A stretch of 37,031 bases of DNA. Source: Bradymonadales bacterium (GTDB taxonomy: Bacteria > Myxococcota_A > UBA9042 > PWKZ01). Positions 7,593 to 18,209 of this stretch are shown here, piece after piece. Under the pieces are notes generated by a model. The model saw only the letters and a program-made list of their open reading frames with translations. It was not told the origin of the DNA and searched no databases. The DNA lies in the NCBI GenBank assembly GCA_003559575.1, contig PWKZ01000256.1, positions 1 through 37,031 of the forward strand, read 5' to 3'. The position numbers and the translations under genes were made by a program. Numbering within the stretch: the stretch's first letter is position 1; every line of letters starts with the position of its first letter.

Positions 7593-8756
7593 TCAGAATT
7601 GGAATTGGAGCTGGGCGCGGACGCGACCATCGGTTCGGGTGACGCCCAACTCCTCTCGCAGCAGCGCTCCCCCATCGATTTGCAACTTGACGTCGTGACC
7701 GAAGAAGTAGACCCCTAAAACGCCCAAGACTTCGTGGACGTTGTCGTCCCATCGCGGGGCGACCAGGGCGTAGCGAGCCGAGATCTGATAGCGGCGGCTG
7801 AAGACATACCCGGCCTGGGCATGCATTCCGAGCCCGGCGTAGGCCTGATCAGCGAACCGACCGCCCGTTTGCTCGGTCCCGAAGTAGAAGGCGCCGGTGG
7901 TCGCGAACCCTCGGTATTTGAGCGCGTAGTCGACTTCGGCGCTGGCGAAAGAGTCGTCGTCGGAGGCGGCGTTGAAGGCCGCCTTGCCGCTGAGCCCGAG
8001 CGCGAAACGTAATCCCCCGCCCTCCAGGTCGGCTTCGCGATAGCCCCGGATCCCGCCGTAGTTGTAGCCCACGCGGACGACAGCCATCGGCTTGAACTTG
8101 TCCGGGACGTTGCTCCATCCGCCGCGAGTGATGGTGCCGTTCGTCACCTCGCCTGAGAAGGTCGGGCGGTCGCCGAACCCGTTGAATAGCCCGACGGCCC
8201 ACTCGAAGGTCGGCGACCCCCACAAATCGTTGTGCAGCATCAGGCCGAGATCGCGCCCGGCGCCGAAGGCCCGGTCGGTGATGGCGCGGTCCACGAACTC
8301 CTGGCTACCGCTGGAGGTCAAGTGTTGGCGAGAGAATGGCCGCCTGAACTGCCCCACCTGAAGATGCAAGACGCCGGGCAGGAGCCCGGCGTCCACATAG
8401 TAGTCCCTGAGGTAGGTGAATCCGCCTCCAAGTTCCATCTGGAAGACATATTGGAGCGCCGGCGAGAAGGCATGCCCGTCCACTCGGAGCCTGGCGCGGG
8501 GGATCGAGACCGCGTAATCGGCCTCGCGGTCCGGCCCCGCGTCTTCGCTCATAAAGGTGAACCTGGTCTGGAGCCGGCCTTTCAGCCTGATCTTGAACGC
8601 GTCGTCGGCGCCGCGCAGGAAGAACCCCCCGTCGTAGCCGGTCAGGCTCGGGGCCGCGCCGTCGCTCGCCCGTGCGGCCGGTGCGTCAATCATGAGGGCG
8701 GTCAACAGGCCCAAAGCCAACATGATCCTGGTCGAAACTGCCGCGAATCGTCCCAT
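7593..8756 (-). CDS. OprP/OprO-like outer-membrane porin
   Basis: A 387-aa exported beta-barrel resembling phosphate-selective porins O and P. The N-terminus MGRFAAVSTRIMLALGL with a following AARA cleavage region is a signal peptide. The mature part has KIRLKGRLQTRFTF, VSIPRARLRVDG, LQVGQFRRPFSRQHLTSS and a final strand ending in QLQFQF, the usual terminal aromatic for BAM recognition. The ORF track starts 56 codons earlier, inside the inverted-repeat element. ATG at 8756 was chosen because only this start gives a proper signal peptide and GGAAAGAG lies just upstream, partly supplied by the element's end. Substrate is not certain; position before betA-betB is suggestive only. Confidence 0.8.
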   Translation of the reverse strand: MGRFAAVSTRIMLALGLLTALMIDAPAARASDGAAPSLTGYDGGFFLRGADDAFKIRLKGRLQTRFTFMSEDAGPDREADYAVSIPRARLRVDGHAFSPALQYVFQMELGGGFTYLRDYYVDAGLLPGVLHLQVGQFRRPFSRQHLTSSGSQEFVDRAITDRAFGAGRDLGLMLHNDLWGSPTFEWAVGLFNGFGDRPTFSGEVTNGTITRGGWSNVPDKFKPMAVVRVGYNYGGIRGYREADLEGGGLRFALGLSGKAAFNAASDDDSFASAEVDYALKYRGFATTGAFYFGTEQTGGRFADQAYAGLGMHAQAGYVFSRRYQISARYALVAPRWDDNVHEVLGVLGVYFFGHDVKLQIDGGALLREELGVTRTDGRVRAQLQFQF

Positions 8757-8765
8757 CGACTCTTT

Positions 8766-8954
8766 CCATAATCGTCGGCCCATCCAGGGATTCGCGGACG
8801 AATTCACGCACATCCGCGGCGTCACCGGCACCGAATTGTCGTGGCGCACGGTGCTCGATGTAGCGCTACTGCGACTGCGCCCAATTTGGCTTGTTTCCTT
8901 GCACATGAACGCGCCTCCACACACTCGCTCCTCAGAACGAACCGAAGATTGTGG
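8766..8954 (-). mobile_element. MITE-like inverted-repeat element, copy 2 (complete)
   Basis: The only complete copy, 189 bp. Its ends are CCATAATCGTCGG (8766-8778) and CCGAAGATTGTGG (8942-8954), inverted repeats with two mismatches. On the minus strand it matches copy 3 (CGGTTCGTTCTGAGGAGCGAG...) and then copy 1 (GACGCCGC...GGGCCGACGATTATGG). It carries a ~12-bp insert absent from the other copies. The outer internal stem is kept: CCAAATTG pairs with CAATTCGG, and one A-T pair has become G-C. It lies between the M42 gene and the porin, ending 9 bp before the porin start codon. No target-site duplication was clearly seen. Its antisense ORF (8692-9048) is not a gene. Confidence 0.78.
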
Positions 8955-8992
8955 TTTTGCCCTTGCCCCCTTGGCGCCTGAGCAGTGGCCCG

Positions 8993-10024
8993 CTAGAGCT
9001 GCAGGTCGGCCTCGTGGCAGGTCTCGAGGAACGCCGTCAGGAGCGTGATTGCCGCCTCGATGTCATCCACATGGGCCGCCTCGACCACCGAGTGGACGTA
9101 ACGCGTCGGGACCGACAGCGTCACCACGGCCACCCCGTCGCGCGCCATCTGCATGGCCCCGGCGTCCGTGCCGCCCCGCGGGAGAATCTCAATCTGGTAG
9201 GGGACGCCGCGCGCCTCGGCCAGATCGACTAGAAATCGAACCAGTCCGGGGTGCGAGATGGAGGCCGAGTCCATCACCTTGATCGCCACGCCCTCGCCGA
9301 GCGAGGTCACTTGCTCGTGGGGTTGGGCACCGGGCACGTCGCAAGCGATCGTCACGTCGAGCGCGACGGCGATATCGGGGGCGATCGAGAACGCGCTCGT
9401 GCGAGCGCCCCGCAGCCCCACCTCCTCTTGCACCGTCCCCACGAAGTAGACATCCGCCACCTGGCCCTTCATGCGGCCGAGGGCCTCAATCCCGACATAC
9501 ATTCCCACGCGATCATCGAGCGCCTTGCCTGAGACGAGCTTGCCCACCTCGCTGAACTTTTGGCTAAGAGTGATCGGATCGCCCTTCTTGACCCGCTCGA
9601 CGACCTCATCGCCGGGCAGTCCTAGATCGACGAAAAGCTCGTGGATTTTTGGGGGCTGCTTTTTCTCTTCGTCTCTGAGGACGTGGATTGGTTTGCTACC
9701 AACCAGCCCCGGCATGGGGCCGCCGCGGGTGTGAACAGTGACGCGCGAGGCGAGCAGGGTGCGCGGATCGAACCCGCCGAGCGGTTCGATGCGAATGAAC
9801 CCCGTCTTGGGATCCACATGGGAGACCATGAACCCGATCTCATCCATGTGGGCGGCCACGACCACTTTTGGACCACTGCCGCGCCGGCGCGCGATCACGT
9901 TGCCCAGCCGATCGACGACCACGTCGTCCGCGTGGGGCCTGACGGCGTCGAGACAGATCGCGCGGATCTCATGCTCGAAGCCCGGGATTCCGGCCGCGTC
10001 CGACAGCTTACGCAACAACTCCAT
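8993..10024 (-). CDS. M42-family aminopeptidase (glutamyl aminopeptidase / FrvX-like)
   Basis: A 343-aa cytoplasmic dinuclear-zinc aminopeptidase of family M42 (PepA/FrvX/TET type). The expected residues are present: H59 and D61 in AAHMDEIGF, the bridging D170 in GKALDDRVG, the catalytic E200 and ligand E201 in VQEEVGLRGA, D223 in ALDVT, and a late His in YVHSVVEAAH. M42 enzymes usually form large dodecameric TET complexes acting on short peptides. The ORF track start is 80 codons too early and runs through a repeat region. ATG at 10024 has AGGAGG close upstream and gives the normal length. Its upstream neighbour murJ is 318 bp away, so it may be separately transcribed. Confidence 0.93.
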   Translation of the reverse strand: MELLRKLSDAAGIPGFEHEIRAICLDAVRPHADDVVVDRLGNVIARRRGSGPKVVVAAHMDEIGFMVSHVDPKTGFIRIEPLGGFDPRTLLASRVTVHTRGGPMPGLVGSKPIHVLRDEEKKQPPKIHELFVDLGLPGDEVVERVKKGDPITLSQKFSEVGKLVSGKALDDRVGMYVGIEALGRMKGQVADVYFVGTVQEEVGLRGARTSAFSIAPDIAVALDVTIACDVPGAQPHEQVTSLGEGVAIKVMDSASISHPGLVRFLVDLAEARGVPYQIEILPRGGTDAGAMQMARDGVAVVTLSVPTRYVHSVVEAAHVDDIEAAITLLTAFLETCHEADLQL

Positions 10025-10342
10025 CAATCTCCTCCTGTGTGCCCCCGGGCCAGGCGGGGTTTGGGGGGGGCAAGCGCGCCCCACTCCCGCGTCATTGTGC
10101 CCCAAAACCGCCCCAAGGCCACCCCTTTTATCGAGGAGGTATCCGGCGCTGTGGCAATCTCTCGCCCCCCGATGAGGTGCCCGATGAGGTGCCGATGAGG
10201 TGCCACCCACCTCGCAAGGTGCCCCCGATGAGGTGCCCCCGATGAGGTGCCACCCACCTCGCAAGATGCTGATTCGACACGGGAAATCTGGGCGAGGTCC
10301 GCAAGCCTGAGGCGGCCGGGTGGGGATGCAACCCCAGCGCCG
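10025..10342. other. Intergenic region without a gene, murJ to M42 gene
   Basis: This 318-bp gap holds the GATGAGGTGCC tandem repeats (10171-10269) and a C/G-homopolymer-rich stretch near 10040-10140. On the minus strand, a short TGGGG/CCCCA inverted repeat follows the murJ stop and could be a weak terminator. Several ORFs in the track run through here (for example 10024-10257 and 10128-10331), but their peptides are just translations of the repeats. Confidence 0.7.
10171..10269. repeat. GATGAGGTGCC tandem repeat array with higher-order duplication
   Basis: Five copies of GATGAGGTGCC start at 10171, 10183, 10194, 10227 and 10241. A larger unit, GATGAGGTGCCACCCACC followed by TCGCAAG, occurs at 10194 and again at 10241, giving a 47-bp period. 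Inside it GAGGTG and CACCTC form a 6-bp stem with a 5-nt loop. On the minus strand, where the murJ and M42 genes are read, the unit is GGCACCTCATC, which contains the anti-Shine-Dalgarno-like CACCTC. Confidence 0.85.
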
Positions 10343-11947
10343 CTACAATCGGCGACGGATGAGGGCCTTGAGTTCGCTCAGCTCCGGGCTTCTAAGCGCC
10401 GCGGCGGCCGCCAGAAAGGCAAGGACGCCGGCGCCTCCGACCACCACCAGCTTGAGCGCCAGCACGAGCCGCCCCTGGTCCAGCTCTAGCCCCCATGCCT
10501 CCCGCAGCCCCCACATGATCGCGCCCATTGCCACCGCCGCGAGCCCGACTCGGAGGAGTGAGATGATTAGCGCGCGGCCCGCGATGGCGCCGAGTTTACC
10601 GCGCAACAGCAACAGCAGTACGGCGGCGTTTGTGGTGGCGGCGATGGCGCCGGCGGCCGCTATCCCGCCGTGGGCGCGCTCGGGCGCGAACAGGCCGGGC
10701 AGCATCAAGCAGAGGGTGACATTGACCACCATCGATAGGGCTCCGACCCGCATGGGAGTGCGCTGGTTCTTCATGGCGAAGAATGCCTGCTGGCCGACAC
10801 GCCCGACGGCGACGGGGTAGAGCGCCAGGGCGTGAAACAGCAGCACCAGTGTCGTGAGCCTGGTCGAGTGCGCGCTGAACTCGCCGTGCTCGAACAGCAG
10901 GCGAACGATTGGCGCCCCAAGGACGATGAGCCCCACCGTCGCCGGCAGGGTGACGAGGGTCAACAGGCCGAGCACGAAAACCAGAGTGTCGCGCGCCTCA
11001 TCGCGCTCACCGCGCGCCACATGGCGCGAGAGGGTCGGCAGGATGACCGTCGACAGTGAGACCACGAACACCCCGAGCACCAGCTCTTGCAAGCGCAAGG
11101 AGTACTGGAGCGAGGCCACCGAGCCCTCCTGGAGACGAGAGGCCAGCATTTGGGAGACGAAGACGTTGATCTGATAGATTCCGGCGGCGAAAACGCCGGG
11201 GCCCATGATCTTCAGGACCTCACGAACTCGCGGCGAGCAGACCCGGAGGGTGGGTTTGATCCGGCCCCCTATTCGGATCAGGAAAGGGATCTGAAACCCG
11301 AGCTGGATCGTCCCGCCCAAGATGAACCCCACCGCGAAAGCGTAAGAGGGGTCGGGGAACAGATCCCTCAGCAACACGGCGCAGCCGATGATGGCCAGGT
11401 TGAGCAGCACAGGGGTGAACGCCGACGGACCGAAGTGGCCAAAACTGTTGAGGATCCCTTGTATGATTGCGGCCACAGAGATGAGCGCCAGATAAGGGAA
11501 CATTATCTGGGTCAGGACAATGGTGAGCTCCACCTTGCCCTCGACCTCGGCGAACCCTTCCCCGAAGAAAGTGTTGACGATCCAGGGCGCCAGCAGGACG
11601 CCTCCGAGAGACACCGCGGTCGTCACGAGGGTCAAGAGGCTCAGGAAGCGAGAGGCGAAGAGCCACAGCTCGGCGCGGCCGGAGCGTTCCTTGGTCTCGG
11701 TGAAGACCGGCACGAATGCCGCGGTGGTGGCGCCTTCGGCGAACAGCCGCCGCAGAAGGTTCGGCAACAGCGCCGCCAATCCGAAGGCGTCGGAGCCGGC
11801 GCCGGTGCCGAGCAGATTGCTGCGGACCTGCTCGCGCACCAGCCCGAGGACACGCGAGAGGCTCGTCATCAGCGTCATGACAAAGGCCGAGCGCACGAGA
11901 CCGTCGACTCGCCGCCTCCGCTCCTCCCCGCCGTCTGAGTCCTTCAT
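10343..11947 (-). CDS. murJ: Lipid II flippase MurJ (MviN family)
   Basis: Moves lipid-linked peptidoglycan precursor across the inner membrane. It is 534 aa, the usual MurJ length, with a run of hydrophobic helices consistent with the 14-helix MOP-superfamily fold. The N-terminal block SRVLGLVREQV, with the conserved Arg, and GAGSDAFGLAALLPNLLRRLFAEGATTAAFVPV are diagnostic. The C-terminal helices follow FFAMKNQRTPMRVG. ATG at 11947 gives a basic, short cytoplasmic leader (MKDSDGGEERRRR); its ribosome site is weak. It follows mazG by about 73 bp and probably shares a transcript with mazG and the lipoprotein gene. Confidence 0.93.
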   Translation of the reverse strand: MKDSDGGEERRRRVDGLVRSAFVMTLMTSLSRVLGLVREQVRSNLLGTGAGSDAFGLAALLPNLLRRLFAEGATTAAFVPVFTETKERSGRAELWLFASRFLSLLTLVTTAVSLGGVLLAPWIVNTFFGEGFAEVEGKVELTIVLTQIMFPYLALISVAAIIQGILNSFGHFGPSAFTPVLLNLAIIGCAVLLRDLFPDPSYAFAVGFILGGTIQLGFQIPFLIRIGGRIKPTLRVCSPRVREVLKIMGPGVFAAGIYQINVFVSQMLASRLQEGSVASLQYSLRLQELVLGVFVVSLSTVILPTLSRHVARGERDEARDTLVFVLGLLTLVTLPATVGLIVLGAPIVRLLFEHGEFSAHSTRLTTLVLLFHALALYPVAVGRVGQQAFFAMKNQRTPMRVGALSMVVNVTLCLMLPGLFAPERAHGGIAAAGAIAATTNAAVLLLLLRGKLGAIAGRALIISLLRVGLAAVAMGAIMWGLREAWGLELDQGRLVLALKLVVVGGAGVLAFLAAAAALRSPELSELKALIRRRL

Positions 11948-12020
11948 GCGGTCTTCCGTGTTTGCCTGTGCCCCCTCGTCGCCGCGAGCCCCCGGAGGCT
12001 CGCCGGCCTCAGGAGCGGGC

Positions 12021-12437
12021 TCAATCTCCGCCTGCTCGTTCGAGCCGCTTGGCCTCCTCCCAGAGATTGTCCAATACCGTTAGCGAGACCTCCTCCGGGC
12101 GGCGCCCGGTATGCGCCAAGCTATCGCGCACAAATGCGAATCGTTTCTCGAAACGTGCGATGGTCCCCGCGAGGGCATCCTCCGGCGACAAATCCAGGAA
12201 GCGCGCCACGTTGACGAGGGCAAAGAGCGCGTCGCCAAGCTCGGCAAAGACTGCGTCGCGGTTGCGCGAAGCGATGGCATCGTCGAGCTCTTCGATCTCT
12301 TCGCGGACCTTGGCGATGACCTCGCCGATAGTCGGCCAGTCGAAGCCGAGCCGCGCCGCCTGACGAGTTACGGCAGCGGCCCGGGCGAGCGTGCAACGCG
12401 GCGACAAAGATTGGTGCTCGATTGCGCGCTTTGACAA
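12021..12437 (-). CDS. mazG: Single-domain MazG-like nucleoside triphosphate pyrophosphohydrolase
   Basis: A 138-aa all-alpha NTP pyrophosphohydrolase, predicted to hydrolyse NTPs or damaged dNTPs to monophosphates. It matches the C-terminal half of classical two-domain MazG (about 260 aa). The metal-binding EExxE is EEIEE at residues 46-50, and the ExxD is E66-L-G-D69 in AELGDALFALVNVAR. The N-terminal MazG half is absent, and no sequence upstream encodes it. The start is TTG at 12437, set by GAGG five bases upstream. It begins just after the lipoprotein gene's stop (29 bp) and precedes murJ. Confidence 0.85.
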   Translation of the reverse strand: MSKRAIEHQSLSPRCTLARAAAVTRQAARLGFDWPTIGEVIAKVREEIEELDDAIASRNRDAVFAELGDALFALVNVARFLDLSPEDALAGTIARFEKRFAFVRDSLAHTGRRPEEVSLTVLDNLWEEAKRLERAGGD

Positions 12438-12466
12438 CTAGACCTCGGCCTCACGGCGGTGAAGGG

Positions 12467-13858
12467 CTATTCGCCGGGATCGTCCTCGCTCTCGGGGTGA
12501 TCGCCCTGCTCTTCCGAGGGCGCCACGGTCGGAGGGGAGCGCAGCGCCGCCGGGGCGGGGCGTGAACCGCGGAATGTTATTCGCCCGGCGTTCTCGAGGG
12601 CGTGGAAATCGCTCCCCACCGGTGCCCAGACCGCCTGGTTCTCGATTTGATCGGCGCCGCGGCTGTCGAGGCGGTAGATGTTGAGCGCCCAGGTCTCGCC
12701 CTCCTCCGGCGGTCCGTCCCGGTTCGGCAACTCGGCGAAGGGAATCGCCAGCTCCACTGTCCACGACCGGTCGGTCACGTCGTCGTCGCGCTCATTGACG
12801 CTGCCATCGGCGGTGACGGCGCTCTTGATCCCGATGTTGAAGCGTTCGGCGGCCTCTTCCCAGGAGGGCCGGCGGTGCTCATCGAACCAGGCGTCGAACA
12901 ACACATTGCTCGGTGACACCTGAATCTCCACATAGTCTTTCTGATCGGCGCCCGGATCGATGAAGATCTCAACCACATCGTGCTCCCAGAGCGGGGCGTT
13001 GCGCTCGGTGTGAGGGTTCCAGATGTCGTCGTCCAGCGTGTGGACGCCCACGTACAGGTACTCGTCGTCCCACAGCATCCGCGCGCGGGTTTGAATATGG
13101 GGCGAGGCTCGCAAACCGTCCGGCCGCACGAACGGCCTGGTCTGGCGTGTTCTAATCCATGCGGTCTCGTCCAGCGCGCCATCTATGTCCAAGCCGGTTG
13201 TGAGCTTCATCACGTCGTAGGTCCGCCGGTCACGCGCCGACGGCTTCGCCTCTTCATCATCGTCCTCCTCATCGCGGACGGTGATTCTGGCGGCGCGGAC
13301 ACGGTTGTCGCCGTCGTTTGGGACGTCATCGGTGTTGACGAGGCGCAGCCGGTCGTTGCGGCCCTGCTCGCGCCAAGCGACTTCATTGAAGATTCCAAGC
13401 CATAAGTTGGCGTTCCCGGGGGGGAAGTTTGAGTCCAGAGAGACTGTCTGGACGTCCTTGATTATTTGCCCCTCCTGCCACTCGTTGATCGGATAAAGCT
13501 CGCCGACCGCGTGGTGATCCAGGATCTGGCGGCGCTGTTCGGGGGGGCCGGGATGCTCGAGATGGACAAAGATCTTCCACTCGCCGGCCGGCGGCTTGAC
13601 GCTCTCCCAGTAGTAGGTGATGTTGAAGCTGTCACCGGGCGCCACGGGCTCGTCGGGGACTTCGACGCCCAGCAGGCGGATGCGACCGTCGAAGTCGGCG
13701 TCGATGCGCGGTGAGAGCTCGGCCGGGGCCTGCTCCAAGATGTGGGCCGCGATGCGTTCTTGTTGATCCTTGGTGAGCACCACCCGGCGTGGTTTCGTGC
13801 ATCCAATCCAGACGAGCGCCGTAACCAAAGCAACAAAGATGAGTTTCCGAGCACGCAT
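12467..13858 (-). CDS. Secreted lipoprotein with CBM9/DOMON-like carbohydrate-binding domain
   Basis: A 463-aa lipoprotein. The N-terminus MRARKLIFVALVTALVWIGC ends in a lipobox. Residues about 55-180 look like an Ig-like beta domain (GDSFNITYYWESV, WKIFVHLEHPG). Residues about 215-440 resemble family 9 carbohydrate-binding/DOMON-type domains: IDGALDETAW, ARMLWDDEYLYVGV, WEHDVVEIFIDPG, YVEIQVSPSN, WTVELAIPFAEL. The tail is acidic and low complexity. Such domains bind sugars or haem in other proteins; the ligand here is unknown. ATG at 13858 was chosen over an upstream TTG because GGAGG lies 7 nt before it. It heads the mazG-murJ cluster. Confidence 0.75.
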   Translation of the reverse strand: MRARKLIFVALVTALVWIGCTKPRRVVLTKDQQERIAAHILEQAPAELSPRIDADFDGRIRLLGVEVPDEPVAPGDSFNITYYWESVKPPAGEWKIFVHLEHPGPPEQRRQILDHHAVGELYPINEWQEGQIIKDVQTVSLDSNFPPGNANLWLGIFNEVAWREQGRNDRLRLVNTDDVPNDGDNRVRAARITVRDEEDDDEEAKPSARDRRTYDVMKLTTGLDIDGALDETAWIRTRQTRPFVRPDGLRASPHIQTRARMLWDDEYLYVGVHTLDDDIWNPHTERNAPLWEHDVVEIFIDPGADQKDYVEIQVSPSNVLFDAWFDEHRRPSWEEAAERFNIGIKSAVTADGSVNERDDDVTDRSWTVELAIPFAELPNRDGPPEEGETWALNIYRLDSRGADQIENQAVWAPVGSDFHALENAGRITFRGSRPAPAALRSPPTVAPSEEQGDHPESEDDPGE

Positions 13859-13885
13859 AATCAATCCTCCCCGCCACTTGGCAAG

Positions 13886-14794
13886 TTATCGCGATTTGCG
13901 GGTCCGCGCAAGGTCGCGGCGGCGGTAATCCGGCCCTCTGACAACGTGAAAGTCACACATATCATGCAGTCGCGAGTAGATGCGGGGCCCCACCCGATCC
14001 TCCAGTGTCACCTGGACGGTTGCCTGGCGGGGCTGGTAGTACGACGCGCCGGATTCACCGGCAAGCTGGGTCGGATCGTCGCCGAAGTTGGTGGCGAAAA
14101 ATGTCGTTGAGTTGGTGTTGTAGCGCCGCGAGATCAGATCGTCGAGGACCGCCACCTCCCAGTCGGTGCTCCGCCCCTTGCCCAGCTCATCGACCGCGAG
14201 GACCTGAAATCCGAGCAGCGGCCCGATTATTGCGGCCTCGGACTTACCCTGGTTGTAGCCCTCCTTGATCTTCGAGAGGAGGCTCATGAAATCGATGTAG
14301 CGGCAACTCAGTCCGAGTTCGAGGCTCAGATAGGCGAGCAGCGCGGTCAGGAGGTGGGTCTTGCCGGTCCCGGGGTCGCCCATCAGCAGCATCCCACGTT
14401 GGCCCGGCGCGTAGTTTTTGCGGTAGTTCAGCAGCAGGTACTTGATCTCGTTTTGATTGCCGCCGAGGTGGCGGTAGCCCTCGATATTCTTGTCGGCGTA
14501 GCGCGCCGGCAAATGCACCGCGTTGAAGCGCGACACTCTCTGTTGAACCGAGGCACATTTGCATGGGCGCACCCACAGGTAGCCCCCGTCGTCGCGCTCG
14601 GTCGTGTGGCCTTCGCCGTTACACAGAGCGCAGGCGGAGATACATTCGCAGACCGCGGCGGCGGCAAGATCATCCGACGGAAAGGTCCGGTAGCCAAGCC
14701 CCCCACAACGGCGACAAGGTTCCGTTGGCGCCTTTTCGCGACGCCGGCGGGGCTGTTTTTCGCCTGTGCGCCTGGTTTCGCTCTCGCGGCTCAT
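13886..14794 (-). CDS. Zinc-finger DnaC-like AAA+ ATPase
   Basis: A 302-aa ATPase of the DnaC/IstB/DnaA-like group. The N-terminus has eight or more cysteines: CRRCGGLG (27-34), CEC (49-51), CALCNGEG (55-62) and CKC (78-80). The two CxxCxGxG blocks resemble the DnaJ zinc module. The AAA+ core has Walker A GDPGTGKT (139-146), Walker B VLAVDELG (198-205) and sensor-1-like FFATNF (232-237). DnaC-type proteins load the replicative helicase; IstB helps transposition, but no IstA or IS end is present here. ATG at 14794 follows GGAGGA and overlaps the upstream gene's stop (ATGA), so the two are translationally coupled. A replication-restart role is inferred. Confidence 0.82.
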   Translation of the reverse strand: MSRESETRRTGEKQPRRRREKAPTEPCRRCGGLGYRTFPSDDLAAAAVCECISACALCNGEGHTTERDDGGYLWVRPCKCASVQQRVSRFNAVHLPARYADKNIEGYRHLGGNQNEIKYLLLNYRKNYAPGQRGMLLMGDPGTGKTHLLTALLAYLSLELGLSCRYIDFMSLLSKIKEGYNQGKSEAAIIGPLLGFQVLAVDELGKGRSTDWEVAVLDDLISRRYNTNSTTFFATNFGDDPTQLAGESGASYYQPRQATVQVTLEDRVGPRIYSRLHDMCDFHVVRGPDYRRRDLARTRKSR

Positions 14795-15561
14795 TCCTCC
14801 TCCCAGAGATCTTGAGGTTGCGCCCATCCCATTCCGGCTGAGCGTGGCCCACGCGGGGGCGCGGGGACCAGCCGCCAGAGGCCGAGCCGTCCCGTCACCA
14901 ACTGCTCGAAGAGCGCGCGTCGGCGCTCTTCGAGCCCTCGCGCGCCGAGCCGGCCCCGCTCGCGTCGCAGCGCCGCCTCGAGATCTTGATTTAGCCTTTT
15001 CTGCTCGTGGGGGTCGAGCGCCTTGACGGCGTCATCCACCAGGGCATGGTCGATAGCCAGGAGCGCTTCGATGAGCTCTCCATTGGAGTCGCCGCCGGGG
15101 CCCGCGACAGGCTTACGGCTGAGCCGCTGGAGGCGGCGAAAAGCGTTACGGTAGGCGGCTTGTACTTTGGGGTTTTGTTCGGCGCGGCCGATGGCCGCAA
15201 GCGGTTCGAGCAACACTTCGGGCGTGTCACTGGGCGGTGACGACGGCGCTTCGGGCTCCTCGGGCGGCGATGAGAAGCGGATCCCTCCGCGTGACAAGTA
15301 GCTGCGACCGCTCTCCTCGACCGCGGGCGCGAAGTAGTTGAGCTTGGCCGGGAGCGCCGCCTCGTCCCCGTGGACACGGCGATAATCCAAGGAGGCGTCA
15401 AGCAAGGCCTGGCAGACGACGCGGGACGGCAGACCGGACTCTCGCCAGCTCAGGACGAGTTGTACTTCGGCGGCCGAGATCATCAGCCCCCGACGGCGCA
15501 GCAGGAGCCAGAACCGCTCCACCTCCGCCAGATAGCTCTCCACTGGGGGGGTGGTCGCCAC
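14791..15561 (-). CDS. Unknown protein coupled to DnaC-like ATPase
   Basis: A 256-aa soluble protein I do not recognise. The first ~60 residues look helical (ESYLAEVERFWLLLRRRG, ISAAEVQLVLSWRESGLP) and could be a winged-helix or DnaD-like fold, which would need a structure prediction to confirm. A Pro/Ser/Glu-rich linker (about 97-115, PPEEPEAPSSPP) precedes a charged helical C-terminal half with many Arg and Glu. It starts with GTG at 15561, behind GAGGTG, 9 bp after the gyrB stop, and its own stop overlaps the ATPase start by ATGA. A fixed pair with the ATPase suggests a loader/partner relation, as with DnaD-DnaI or DnaT-DnaC; this is inference from layout. Confidence 0.7.
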   Translation of the reverse strand: MATTPPVESYLAEVERFWLLLRRRGLMISAAEVQLVLSWRESGLPSRVVCQALLDASLDYRRVHGDEAALPAKLNYFAPAVEESGRSYLSRGGIRFSSPPEEPEAPSSPPSDTPEVLLEPLAAIGRAEQNPKVQAAYRNAFRRLQRLSRKPVAGPGGDSNGELIEALLAIDHALVDDAVKALDPHEQKRLNQDLEAALRRERGRLGARGLEERRRALFEQLVTGRLGLWRLVPAPPRGPRSAGMGWAQPQDLWEEE

Positions 15562-15570
15562 TCAGCACCT

Positions 15571-18159
<2,589 letters not shown>

Positions 18160-18176
18160 CTACTATTGGGCACTTT

Positions 18177-18193
18177 GGAGGCGGACCGCCTCC
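18177..18193. promoter_or_regulatory. Perfect palindrome in the gyrB leader
   Basis: GGAGGCGG-A-CCGCCTCC is a 17-bp dyad with a one-base centre, about 17 bp downstream of the predicted gyrB -10 box. The one-base spacer argues for a protein-binding operator rather than an RNA hairpin. No regulator is known here. Confidence 0.5.
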
Positions 18194-18209
18194 CCGGATA
18201 CGAGGGGGC

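Noticed and set aside
8757-8924. N-terminal extension of the porin ORF (56 codons)
   Set aside because: It lies inside repeat copy 2 and would bury the signal peptide.
8692-9048. 118-aa plus-strand ORF with a peptide shared with the 676-aa ORF start at 37014
   Set aside because: The shared peptide (VALLRLR...LVSLHM) comes from antisense translation of the inverted-repeat element. Copies differ by several non-synonymous changes, and neither has a ribosome site.
10128-10331. 67-aa ORF and similar ones across 10024-10331
   Set aside because: Peptides are repeats such as HLIGG from the tandem array, with no coding signal.
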